Positions 20,496 through 28,549 of a stretch of 64,000 nt of DNA are shown one piece after another. Under the pieces are notes generated by a model. That model was not told where the DNA came from. It saw only the letters and a program-made list of their open reading frames with translations, and searched no databases. The position numbers were made by a program, and so were the translations under genes. This stretch comes from an uncultured Candidatus Melainabacteria bacterium. GTDB taxonomy: Bacteria > Cyanobacteriota > Vampirovibrionia > Gastranaerophilales > Gastranaerophilaceae. Each line of letters begins with the position of its first letter. Position 1 is the first letter of the stretch. Location of the stretch: NCBI GenBank assembly GCA_934757275.1, contig CAKVLN010000004.1, positions 124,001 to 188,000 of the forward strand, in the 5' to 3' direction.

Positions 20496-21740
20496 ATGAC
20501 GGTTATAGAAAAAATTAACGAAATTAACGAAGCATTAAAAGAAATTTTTGATTTTACACAAACTAATGAAACAATCAAATCTGATTTTACAGAATATTTG
20601 TCAACAATTGGTGCAAGAAATATTTCCTTGAACCAAATGGAAAAAATCTTTTTGCCTTACGTTTTTGAACGTAGAATTGCTGGCAAATCAATACTTGATA
20701 TGTACAAAGAGGAAAAGGGCGCAAATAGTATTATAGACAAGCTTAATGAGGCTCAAGCGTCTATTTTTGAAATCAAAAAAATTCTTAAAAATGGTTTTGA
20801 GTTGTACAATTTGGTTAATGAAAAAACTTATAAAGTGCTTTCACTTACTAAAATGACAAATTTTAGAGGGGTTTATGCTGGTCAATTCATTGTTGGCAGA
20901 ATTTTTGAACTTGATGGAGAATATTATATTATTGAAATTTCAAGCGTACTTTCGCATTCTCAAAAGGAAGAGGCTTATAGATACGCCGTAATGAAATTGG
21001 TTCAAACTCCACGTTTGTTGTATTTGGACAACTCTGAAAAAGAGGCTGAAATTAAAGCAACCATTGACGAAATGTACCAAAAATTCATTAAGACTTTTGA
21101 TAAAGATATAATTTTGACAACTAATAAACACGCTGATGATATAATAGGTGCATTTAATGAAGGCGAAGAAATTGATTTGTCTGACAAGGGTTGCGATATC
21201 ACTGAATACAAGTTTTTCCACGTTAAAGAATTGGATAACAATTATTCAAACTTCTTGGAAAATTCTATGGGCGGTTTTTCTTCGCACAATGAAACTTATG
21301 ATGTTGCAGTAATCTTTGACAAAGAAAATGGACTTTATGCAATTCCTTTCTATGAAACTTTCTGCAAAGTTTTGGAAAACAAAGATAGCGTAGAGAATGC
21401 GAAGGCTTGTGTTGAGTATTTCTTGACAAATGATTCAATTCCAAACACTATATTAGAAAGAGTTTCAACTCAGTATCCAAACTTTATGGAAGTTGTAAAT
21501 GAGTTGATGGAAACGAATTATACATTTGAAGAATTAGTTAAAAATTATAAATCTGATTATTTGAAGAATAAAATTTATTCTTCTGCAACAATTTTGTTCT
21601 GCTCAAATGCGTTCTCACAAATTTTTGATTATATTTCAGAACCAAAACCACAAGCACCTGTTGTTACGGAAAAGGTTGGCAGAAACGACCCTTGCCCTTG
21701 TGGTAGCGGTAAGAAATTCAAGAATTGTTGCGGGAAATAG
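20496..21740 (+). CDS. protein with C-terminal SEC-C zinc motif
   Basis: 414 aa from the ATG at 20496, six bases after GAGGAG; an ATG two codons earlier touches that site. The last 22 residues are a SEC-C motif ([19 protein letters not shown]), a zinc-binding module also found at the end of SecA and in many other proteins. The rest (about 390 aa) is a mixed helical domain with no match I know; it has [20 protein letters not shown] near 125-145, which looks like a small beta domain. Probably cytoplasmic. Follows recN after 79 bp. Confidence 0.75.
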   Translation: MTVIEKINEINEALKEIFDFTQTNETIKSDFTEYLSTIGARNISLNQMEKIFLPYVFERRIAGKSILDMYKEEKGANSIIDKLNEAQASIFEIKKILKNGFELYNLVNEKTYKVLSLTKMTNFRGVYAGQFIVGRIFELDGEYYIIEISSVLSHSQKEEAYRYAVMKLVQTPRLLYLDNSEKEAEIKATIDEMYQKFIKTFDKDIILTTNKHADDIIGAFNEGEEIDLSDKGCDITEYKFFHVKELDNNYSNFLENSMGGFSSHNETYDVAVIFDKENGLYAIPFYETFCKVLENKDSVENAKACVEYFLTNDSIPNTILERVSTQYPNFMEVVNELMETNYTFEELVKNYKSDYLKNKIYSSATILFCSNAFSQIFDYISEPKPQAPVVTEKVGRNDPCPCGSGKKFKNCCGK

Positions 21741-22429
21741 GCGAAAGTTTATATTTGTTTAAGACGAACGTTGCAGTTCATGATAATTTTGATAAAAGGA
21801 AAATAGTTATTAAAAGGCTGGATTTCTCGGTCTTAATCAGACCTCAAAATGACGCTAACGCCAAACAAGCAAGTTGTGGGTCATTCTGAATGCGATTAGC
21901 ATGAAGAATCCAGCTGATTAGAAACTATATCCGTTTAATCTAAAGTTAATAAAACCCTCCCCCGAGGGAGGGCGTAAACTGCGCTAATTGAACGTCTTTA
22001 GTTCCCTCTCCTTTTATCCCATTTTACATGGAGAGGGTGCCGAAGGCGGGAGAGGGTTTCATTAACTATCACACAACAACCGCACTTCACACCGTGAGCG
22101 TGTGGCGTTTAGCCACGATAGTAAACGTAAGAGTGCAGGCTCTGCCTGCTAGAAAAGAAACAACCGTAAGGTTGTAGGAAACAACGGCGTGCTTTCTCTT
22201 TCTTTTGGTACTTTTGGGGTAAATAAAACTGACTTGTAGTCCCAATACCAGCTTGGAAGTGAAGTGAAAAATCTTTACTTCGCAACAAAAGAGAAAGAAA
22301 AGTACATCAAGATTATAGGGGAAAATTTTGAGGCGCACTCCAAAATTTCCCCTCACCACTCTATACAAACTTTGTCCAATATGTTAATATGAATATAAAG
22401 TATATAACAAGAAGCAACGGGAGCGATAT
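21741..22429. repeat. 689-bp repeat-rich gap
   Basis: Contains, in order: a direct repeat at about 21846-21914 (GGTCATTCTGAATGCGATT, GAAGAATCCAGC) shared with 31958-32028; a GC-rich palindromic block at 21954-22057 that includes a fragment of the GAATAA-arm element (GCTAATTGAACGTCTTTAG); and a third block at about 22082-22310 with small hairpins (GTGGC..GCCAC, GCAGGC..GCCTGC, ACAACC..GGTTGT) and a larger inverted pair built on CTTTCTCTTTCTTTT and AAAAGAGAAAGAAAAG. A 93-codon open frame on the minus strand inside this block is probably chance. Pilin promoter must lie at the right end. Confidence 0.75.
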
Positions 22430-23200
22430 ATGAAAAAGCAAGGCTTTACATTGGCGGAATTTCTTATGACGCTTGGGGTAATCGGTGTTGTGACTGCATT
22501 TTTAATCCCAGCGATAAGCAATGCTATGCCAGACGGAAATAAAACAATGTACCTCAAAACTTATGATACATTATCTGATACAGTTAAAAGTTTGGCGACA
22601 AATTCAAGGATATACACAGTTTGCGATAACACAAACAACGTTGATTGTTCAGCAAACCCACTTTTGAACGTTCAACGCCCAATTATGTCACCACTTAATC
22701 AAGATGCGAGATATCAAGGTCAAGCGAAACTTTGTAACCTGCTTGCTTTGAGTTTTGGTGTAACTACCGATAACACTTCTTGTACTGCTGATGCATACAA
22801 TTATTCTGATAATACTTTTAAAGACAATTTGTCTTTTATAACCAAAAACGGCATGCAATGGAAGGTAGCACAACAAGTTTACTCAATCGCAGATGGAAAT
22901 GCGCAATACCAAACAGATATTTATGTTGATGTAAACGGCAATAAAGGCAATAACTGCTTGTATTCTAATGACTGCCAAAAACCTGATATTTTTAAGTTTA
23001 TGGTAGCTGCAAGTGGTGAAGTCGTTCCTGCTGACCCAATGGGTAGAAAATATTTAGAAACAAGGAGTTCTTTGTTGAAGAAAGACGCAGAAATCGATAA
23101 CCCTGCGATTTTAGCAAGTTTGGAAGAATATAAAACAGGTTTGAGAAATTTTGTATACTCTCCGTGTTTTGGTGATGTTCAAAGTGGTGATGACGATTGA
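22430..23200 (+). CDS. type IV prepilin-like protein (probably frameshifted)
   Basis: 256 aa. Starts with a class III signal: KKQGFTLAEFLMTLGVIGVV, with cleavage expected between G and F and the conserved Glu at +5, followed by the hydrophobic helix that enters the pilus core. The remainder is extracellular, with several Cys. GGGAG precedes the ATG. It ends abruptly in GDDD while the next frame continues with a matching Cys-containing domain over an 11-bp overlap, so the original protein may have been about 390 aa. Related prepilin-like proteins can serve in pili, secretion or DNA uptake; no assembly genes are nearby. Confidence 0.85.
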   Translation: MKKQGFTLAEFLMTLGVIGVVTAFLIPAISNAMPDGNKTMYLKTYDTLSDTVKSLATNSRIYTVCDNTNNVDCSANPLLNVQRPIMSPLNQDARYQGQAKLCNLLALSFGVTTDNTSCTADAYNYSDNTFKDNLSFITKNGMQWKVAQQVYSIADGNAQYQTDIYVDVNGNKGNNCLYSNDCQKPDIFKFMVAASGEVVPADPMGRKYLETRSSLLKKDAEIDNPAILASLEEYKTGLRNFVYSPCFGDVQSGDDD

Positions 23201-23603
23201 TAGTGATCCAAATAGATGTCAAACTGCTCCATCTTTGAACGGCAAACCAGTTATTCGCTCTGATGGATATGTATTTAATTTGAGAAAAACTAACGTTACT
23301 GGCGTATTTGCAGAATGGTTTAATGACTCTTCTGGTAGTTGTACAAATTATAGCAATCAAAAACACTACATGTGGAATCCTGATACTGAAAAGCTTGAAG
23401 AACTTAATGGCATATATCATACATCAAGTATCGGTAGCAATAACGAGATTTATAATAGATTGAAAGATAAGTCAAGAGCTCCATTTAATTATAGGGGTTT
23501 GGAATTAAAAGTTTCTGATTTTGACGGCACTTATGGTCGTGATGATAGTGGAAACATAATGAGCAATAATAGTAATACTATTACAATCGGTGTTCCTAAG
23601 TGA
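23190..23603 (+). pseudogene. C-terminal part of the prepilin-like gene in another frame
   Basis: 137 codons from an internal ATG at 23190, with no signal peptide or pilin helix of its own. It contains the kind of end domain found in prepilin-like proteins: SLNGKPVIRSDGYVFNL and FNYRGLELKVSDFDG, then a Ser/Asn-rich tail. It overlaps the upstream frame at GGTGATGACGATTGATAGTG, where a one-base change would join the two. Either a real frameshift, a sequencing error, or a translationally coupled second subunit. A terminator follows. Confidence 0.6.
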
Positions 23604-23625
23604 TTTTGATGAATTTTAATTTTTG

Positions 23626-23660
23626 TACTCGTTAGTTATTTTTAACTAACGAGTATTTTT
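23626..23660 (+). terminator. terminator after the prepilin-like gene
   Basis: 13-bp arms (TACTCGTTAGTTA / TAACTAACGAGTA) around TTTT, followed by a T-run. Confidence 0.88.
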
Positions 23661-23670
23661 TATTATTCTC

Positions 23671-23721
23671 TTGACAAAGAATAAAAAATGCTTTATTATA
23701 TACCCGTACCCCGTGGGGGTG
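23671..23721 (+). promoter_or_regulatory. promoter with CsoR-type operator
   Basis: Consensus -35 TTGACA (23671-23676), 17-bp spacer, -10 TATTAT (23694-23699). Directly on the expected transcription start lies the GC palindrome TACCCCGTGGGGGTG (23707-23721; arms ACCCC / GGGGT), the form of site bound by CsoR/RcnR repressors and very GC-rich for this DNA. It lies 30 bp upstream of the Cys-rich gene. A csoR gene is 0.5 kb away. Confidence 0.75.
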
Positions 23722-23749
23722 TTCAATAAAAAAAAGAAAGGCGGTATAT

Positions 23750-24025
23750 ATGAACAAATTACTTACAAGTTTATTAGTTTTATCAGCATCGGTAGTATTG
23801 TCTGGCGCAGTATTTGCTTGTGATTGCGGTTGCAACTGTGGTTGTGATTGTGGTGAAAATTGCAAATGCAAGCAAGAATGTTCAAGCGATTGTACTTGTG
23901 GTTGCAAGGAAGGCAAGAGTTGCGAATGTGCTAAACAAGGTTGCGAATGCAAAAAAGAAACTTGCGGTTGCAATAAAAAACATGTGTTCAAGATTTTTAG
24001 AAAATCTAAATGTGAATGCAAGTAG
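23750..24025 (+). CDS. exported metallothionein-like Cys-rich protein
   Basis: 91 aa: a signal peptide (KLLTSLLVLSASVVLSGAVFA) followed by about 67 residues with 20 Cys, mostly as C-x-C pairs (CDCGCNCGCDCGENCKCK). The Cys at 24 could also be lipidated, though the residue two before it (Phe) is unusual for a lipobox. The pattern means it binds soft metals, most likely Cu(I). AAAGAAAGGCGG is the ribosome site. The upstream operator and the csoR gene that follows suggest copper-induced production. Known bacterial metallothioneins are cytoplasmic; an exported one is notable. Confidence 0.8.
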   Translation: MNKLLTSLLVLSASVVLSGAVFACDCGCNCGCDCGENCKCKQECSSDCTCGCKEGKSCECAKQGCECKKETCGCNKKHVFKIFRKSKCECK

Positions 24026-24043
24026 GGTTTGAGGTTATTAAAT

Positions 24044-24072
24044 TTATTGTTGGGCAGGTATGCCCAACCGAC
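24044..24072 (+). repeat. GTTATT-type hairpin repeat
   Basis: TTATT flank, arms GTTGGGCA / TGCCCAAC, loop GGTA, then CGAC. Identical to the copy at the duplication scar (13797). Confidence 0.8.
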
Positions 24073-24077
24073 CCGCC

Positions 24078-24156
24078 AAATACGCTAATTGAACGCATTC
24101 GACATAAAAAATTATTAAAACGAACTTATTCACTTATTCACCTATTCACTTTCTAT
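24078..24156. repeat. GAATAA-arm dispersed repeat, half copy
   Basis: Begins with the central part (GCTAATTGAACGCATT) and continues as the right arm: AAAAAATTATTAAAACGAAC, then CTTATTCAC units. Followed by a GC-rich block with the palindrome CGAAATCAAAGATTTCG (to 24210). Together with the preceding hairpin these fill the 250-bp gap between the Cys-rich gene and csoR. Confidence 0.7.
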
Positions 24157-24275
24157 CCCCCCACCCCGAAATCAAAGATTTCGACCCTCCCTCAAGGGGC
24201 GGGTAAACCCAACTACTCCTAACAAACGCAGTTCCCACCGCTTCAATTAATAAAAATCAGACAGAAAGGAAAACC

Positions 24276-24551
24276 ATGCACGCAGACAAGAAAAAAATAA
24301 CGAGGCTTTTAAAAACCGCACAAGGTCAAATTGACGGACTTATTAAGATGGTCGAAGAAGACAGATATTGTATCGACATAAGCACTCAAATTCTAGCGAG
24401 CCAATCAATTTTGCGCCGTGTTAATTTTGATATACTAAAAGGTCATTTTGAGCACTGTATTCGTGAATCTCTAATGCAAGATGACGAGGCAGAAAAGGAT
24501 AAAAAAATCAGCGAACTTGTTGCAGTGTTGGATAAAATTCTAAGACAATAG
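24276..24551 (+). CDS. csoR: copper-sensing repressor CsoR
   Basis: 91-aa all-helical metal-sensing repressor of the CsoR/RcnR family. The Cu(I) ligands of CsoR are present at the exact family spacing: C32, H57 and C61 (in RYCIDIS and HFEHCIRES), which separates it from the nickel/cobalt RcnR branch. It should release DNA on binding Cu(I). Its likely target is the GC palindrome before the metallothionein-like gene; no similar site is seen before csoR itself. No copper ATPase lies in the window. AAAGGAAAACC is the ribosome site. Confidence 0.92.
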   Translation: MHADKKKITRLLKTAQGQIDGLIKMVEEDRYCIDISTQILASQSILRRVNFDILKGHFEHCIRESLMQDDEAEKDKKISELVAVLDKILRQ

Positions 24552-24553
24552 TT

Positions 24554-24578
24554 GGTTATTGGGGCAAAACCCCAACCC
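24554..24578 (+). repeat. GTTATT hairpin repeat
   Basis: GTTATT, arms GGGG / CCCC with loop CAAAA, then AACCCAC. Lies in the 37-bp space between csoR and the convergent membrane protein, where it may also act as a terminator. Confidence 0.6.
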
Positions 24579-24588
24579 ACTTTTCTAC

Positions 24589-26085
24589 TTACGCCAAATG
24601 CTTTTTGCTCTTATGCTCCGTAACTTTTGCATTCAACATTGGAAGTAGAATGCCTAAAGTAATTGCAGAGTAGGCAATACCAGCACCTTGCGCCAAATTC
24701 ACCTTCCACATATTCTTCTTAGCAAATTCCTTGCCCTTAGAAGCTATTTCATTATGACTTTTTAGCGTCATGTCTTTAAGCCAGTGTTTTAGACCTTTAC
24801 CTTTTTTTGTATAATTAAATAAATCTTCACCTTTTTTATCCAAGAGATTTGCAACGCCTTTTGCTGCGAAACCACCAAATACAAGCCAGTTAAGGAAGCC
24901 TAAGTAATCTCTTGTCATAGATTCTCTCAATTCTGTTCCGTTATCTGCTGCCATAAATCTTCCTACAATATTTGCAGCGTAAACAGTTTTAATAGCATTT
25001 CCACTTGTAATTGGACCTGTAAATTCAAGTTTTTTGGCGAATTGTTTTGAATTTTTAACTCCCATTACACTTAGCACCATTCCCACCATAAGTGCGCTAG
25101 CACTAAGCTTTTTAAGCCATAACATATTGTCTTTTTTCTTTTCGCCTCTAAAGGTTGAAGTGAAATCAACATCACCAACAAACCCTTTTTTGCCTGTTCT
25201 TTTTTCAGTAATTTTTCTGTTAATAAATTGGTTTGTCAAACCCAAAACGCTTGCACCAGCAATTGCTCCAAATGCTTTTGTTTTGTTCACTTTAGAAATT
25301 CTTTGCAAAATCTTTTTGGCGTCTTTTCCACCATTAACACCAAAAACATCTTTCCCCATATCGTGAGCGTCACGCAAAATATTGTCCAACCTTGCAGACA
25401 ATTTGTTGCCTTTGATATTCAATTCGATATCACGTTCTGCGCCAAGTGCGTTTGTTAGTCGTTTTTCCATTATTGAAAGTACGTTATTTTTGTCGCTTTC
25501 TGCAATATTTTTGTCTTCAATAATTTGGCTCATCGTATTTACAAAACCGTCTTTTGAAGTCAATTTGTTCTGAATATCTTTGTATTTGTTATCCTTCCAC
25601 TCGATATTTTTCCACTTTTCTTCGTCAATCCATTCGATTTTTTTCCAATTAATATCTTTAAATTGATTTATTTTATATCCATCACGTCCAGAAAGATTTT
25701 CAAAAACATTTTGAGAGTATTTTTTTGTGTTACCTTCCCAAGCTGCTTCAAGAGTATCCATAGAATCCTTTGTAAACCAATGATTAGGATTGATTTTTAC
25801 TTCACCTTGATTAGCCATAAATCTTGCAATCCATTTTGCAAAAATTCCAGCAGCAAGACAGTTAATAAAAGTACCACTGATTTCTCTAAAAAAAGTTTCT
25901 GCGCCAGCATACTGGTTACGGTTTTTTGTGTCATAATAAGCTCTTGGAATTACCATTGCACCGACATCTAAGCCGACTGCGTTAACCATTTCATTCATGT
26001 CACAAGTACGCAAAAGTCCTGTCACTGCGCCATCAAGTGGGCCTCTAAAATTTACATTGCTATTTATATTATTATATATTTTCAT
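24589..26085 (-). CDS. large lineage-specific membrane protein with N-terminal tag
   Basis: 498 aa, not recognised. Starts MKIYNNINSNVNFRGPLDG, matching the MKI...NxNFxG tag found on other unrelated proteins here. Hydrophobic segments near 60-80 (FINCLAAGIFAKWIARFMA), around 270-285 (AFGAIAGASVLGLTNQFI), 325-345 (ASALMVGMVLSVMGV), 395-415 and the end (AYSAITLGILLPML) suggest several membrane passes, with a charged, Asn/Lys-rich loop between the first and second. I used the second ATG of a pair; AGGG lies upstream. Convergent with csoR, followed upstream by the murG terminator region. Confidence 0.65.
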   Translation of the reverse strand: MKIYNNINSNVNFRGPLDGAVTGLLRTCDMNEMVNAVGLDVGAMVIPRAYYDTKNRNQYAGAETFFREISGTFINCLAAGIFAKWIARFMANQGEVKINPNHWFTKDSMDTLEAAWEGNTKKYSQNVFENLSGRDGYKINQFKDINWKKIEWIDEEKWKNIEWKDNKYKDIQNKLTSKDGFVNTMSQIIEDKNIAESDKNNVLSIMEKRLTNALGAERDIELNIKGNKLSARLDNILRDAHDMGKDVFGVNGGKDAKKILQRISKVNKTKAFGAIAGASVLGLTNQFINRKITEKRTGKKGFVGDVDFTSTFRGEKKKDNMLWLKKLSASALMVGMVLSVMGVKNSKQFAKKLEFTGPITSGNAIKTVYAANIVGRFMAADNGTELRESMTRDYLGFLNWLVFGGFAAKGVANLLDKKGEDLFNYTKKGKGLKHWLKDMTLKSHNEIASKGKEFAKKNMWKVNLAQGAGIAYSAITLGILLPMLNAKVTEHKSKKHLA

Positions 26086-26100
26086 CATTTATCCCTATAA

Positions 26101-26130
26101 AAAAAGTCTTGTTAAATTAACAAGACTTTT
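26101..26130 (-). terminator. terminator of the murD-ftsW-murG operon
   Basis: Near-perfect palindrome (GTCTTGTTAA / TTAACAAGAC, one-base centre) flanked by A- and T-runs on both sides. It lies about 160 bp after the murG stop. Confidence 0.75.
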
Positions 26131-26286
26131 CAAAACTTTAACTAACAACCAATTCGCATTAAAATCTTTCCAAGTCACGACTGAAACTTAGATGATGAGG
26201 AACTTGAGTTGTTATAATAAAAATTGTTCATAGGCTTAGTATACAATTTTTGCTACGAGCTTGTCAAGTAATCCAGTGGACAATGT

Positions 26287-27396
26287 TTACAAACTCTTTA
26301 ACAATCCAACAATTTCTTCTGCTGCGTCGAATTTTGCAAGATGAGAGGCGTTTTGTTTAAGATAATTCATCTTAATTGGGTTTTCTAAAAGTTCTACAAC
26401 GCTTTCTCTCAAACGATTTGGTTCCAATTCTTTATCCTCTATATAAACGCAAGCACCCATTTCTAACAAGTATTTTGCGTTAATTCTTTGGTGATTTGCT
26501 GCTGCATAAGGATATGGAACTAAAATTGGCGCAGCATCAGACGCACAGATTTCTGAAAGGCTTAGAGAACCTGCTCTTGAAACCACAATATCACTAGATT
26601 TCAGAACTGAAATCATATCATCAAAATAAGGTTTTACAATCAAGTTCTTGTCCTGTTCAAACGCAGGATAAATTTGTTGCAACCTTTCTGTAACTTCTGC
26701 AAAATTCTTTTTACCAGTCTGGAAAATCACTTGCAAATTTCTCTCTTGAGAAAATTCCTTTAAAAGCTCAATTGTAGTATTATTAATAGATTTTGCACCT
26801 TGAGAACCGCCCATTATACAAAGTGTCAAGCGATTTTCCAATCCCATATTAGCTTTAGCCTCTGCCTTCGTCATAGTTCTAAAGCCTGCTCTTATTGGGT
26901 TTCCAGTAATAACAGTGTGCTTATTTGGAATATATTTTTTTGCTTTTTCAAACGCCAAAGTAACGTATTTTGCACGTTTTGAAAGTTTTCTAGTAACAAG
27001 CCCTGGCATAGCGTCGCAATCGTGCATTATGTAAGGAGTTTTAGTAATTCTGCAAGCAAAAATCATTGGCGCAGAAACATAACCACCTGTTGCAAATACC
27101 GCATCGGGTTTATATTTTTTGATATATCTTACTGAGCGTAAAATTGCCTTAACCAATTTCACACCCCAAATAAAAAATTTTGGGTTAAGTTTTCGTGGCA
27201 TACCAGAAACACTTACATGCAAAAACTTGTAGCCTTTTTTAGATGCAAGTTCAAATTCCATATTGCGTTTGTTTCCGACATAATAAACCTTTGCTCCACT
27301 TTCTGTTAGTGTATCTGCTACTGCCATTGCAGGATAAATGTGTCCACCAGTGCCACCACCAGTTACGAAATAATTGCTATTGTATACTTCTGACAT
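26287..27396 (-). CDS. murG: lipid II synthase MurG (GlcNAc transferase)
   Basis: Adds GlcNAc to lipid I on the inner face of the membrane, the last cytoplasmic step of peptidoglycan precursor synthesis. 369 aa. GGGTGGHIYPAMAVA at about 12-26 is the family's first glycine loop; GGSQGAKSINN near 185 the second; SRAGSLSLSEICASDAAPIL near 285-305 the UDP-GlcNAc site. I chose the ATG at 27396, which overlaps the end of ftsW by 20 bp; a TTG four codons upstream is possible. Confidence 0.97.
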   Translation of the reverse strand: MSEVYNSNYFVTGGGTGGHIYPAMAVADTLTESGAKVYYVGNKRNMEFELASKKGYKFLHVSVSGMPRKLNPKFFIWGVKLVKAILRSVRYIKKYKPDAVFATGGYVSAPMIFACRITKTPYIMHDCDAMPGLVTRKLSKRAKYVTLAFEKAKKYIPNKHTVITGNPIRAGFRTMTKAEAKANMGLENRLTLCIMGGSQGAKSINNTTIELLKEFSQERNLQVIFQTGKKNFAEVTERLQQIYPAFEQDKNLIVKPYFDDMISVLKSSDIVVSRAGSLSLSEICASDAAPILVPYPYAAANHQRINAKYLLEMGACVYIEDKELEPNRLRESVVELLENPIKMNYLKQNASHLAKFDAAEEIVGLLKSL

Positions 27397-28549
27397 TGTT
27401 ATTACCAAACCTTACTCTTTTTACATTATCTTTTGATATATTTAATAAAATTCCAATCATCCACAAAGAAACCATAATAGACGAACCACCATAGCTAATA
27501 AATGGCATTGGAACACCAGTTGCAGGTACAAAAGAACTTGCAACCCACATATTTAAAAAACCTTGAAAACAAATTGAGAAGGTAAGCCCAAGTGCAAGAA
27601 GTTTTCCATACATATCTTGACACTTAACCGCAATTACAAACCCTCTTTGCAAAATTGTCCAAAATAGGCAAATAATTAACAAACACCCGATAAAACCTTG
27701 CTCCTCGCCAATAACCGCAAAAATAAAGTCCGTGTGAGCTTCAGGCAACCAAGCCAATTTTTGTTTTGAACTTCCATACCCAACGCCATACAAACCGCCA
27801 GATGCAAACGCTACAAGCGATTGTATAATATTATAACCTGCGCCCAATGGATCAGCCTCTGGGTGCAACCAAGTTTGTATTCTTGAAGTTTGATAGCCCT
27901 TCAAACCTTTTAGCAAAAGTAGCGGTATTGCTGAACAACCGCCCCACATAATTAGTTGAGTTGAACCACCTGCGCAAAGATAAATTGCAACAGAAGTTGC
28001 CATCAAAAGTAACACCATACTCAAGTTTGGCTGAATGAAAATAAGCCCAACCATTATCATTATTGGAAGAAACGCACCTTTAATTTTTCTTTCATCAAGA
28101 AGATTCGTGTCCTTCGTAAACGCTGCCGCTAAAAGTAACACAACCGCTGGTTTTGCAAATTCAGAAGGTTGCAAACTCATTGGACCAATATTAATCCAAC
28201 GTTGCGCACCGTTTACCGTAACACCTGCAAATTTTACCAAAAGCAACATACCAACAACCGCCCACGCAACTGTTGACGTGTATTTGATAAGTTTTTTGTA
28301 ATGGAAGTTTGAAAGAAATCTAAGTCCTACAACCCCAACAATTATCCCGAAAATCTGTTGCACCAAAAATCTCGCAGGGTTCAAGCCCATCTCAATACAT
28401 TTTGGCGCACTTGCAGAAAAAATCGCCATAACACCGATTACAACAAGAAAAATCACCGCAATAAGCAATGGTCTATCTGATTGCATATTTTGAGAACTCA
28501 TTTTGTTTGAGCTAATTCTCTCATCTCTGATGTTACTTTGATAGGACAT
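27377..28549 (-). CDS. ftsW: septal peptidoglycan glycosyltransferase FtsW
   Basis: SEDS-family polymerase of division. 390 aa with about ten membrane segments and the family signatures NFHYKKLIK, GAQRWINIGP..QPSEFAKPA near 130-155, GYQTSRI and the end ATGVPMPFISYGGSS. The start is placed at 28549, 17 bp inside murD; earlier in-frame ATGs would add a non-family N-terminus. Order murD-ftsW-murG with overlaps is that of the classical division and cell-wall cluster; no murC follows. Confidence 0.93.
   Translation of the reverse strand: MSYQSNIRDERISSNKMSSQNMQSDRPLLIAVIFLVVIGVMAIFSASAPKCIEMGLNPARFLVQQIFGIIVGVVGLRFLSNFHYKKLIKYTSTVAWAVVGMLLLVKFAGVTVNGAQRWINIGPMSLQPSEFAKPAVVLLLAAAFTKDTNLLDERKIKGAFLPIMIMVGLIFIQPNLSMVLLLMATSVAIYLCAGGSTQLIMWGGCSAIPLLLLKGLKGYQTSRIQTWLHPEADPLGAGYNIIQSLVAFASGGLYGVGYGSSKQKLAWLPEAHTDFIFAVIGEEQGFIGCLLIICLFWTILQRGFVIAVKCQDMYGKLLALGLTFSICFQGFLNMWVASSFVPATGVPMPFISYGGSSIMVSLWMIGILLNISKDNVKRVRFGNNNVRSIQ

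Noticed and set aside
22087..22368. 93-codon open frame on the minus strand
   Set aside because: It lies wholly within a repeat block with hairpins, has no ribosome site and an odd composition; probably chance.
23814..24032. Second open frame over the Cys-rich gene
   Set aside because: Shadow of the repetitive TGT/TGC codons; the Cys frame has the signal peptide, promoter and ribosome site.
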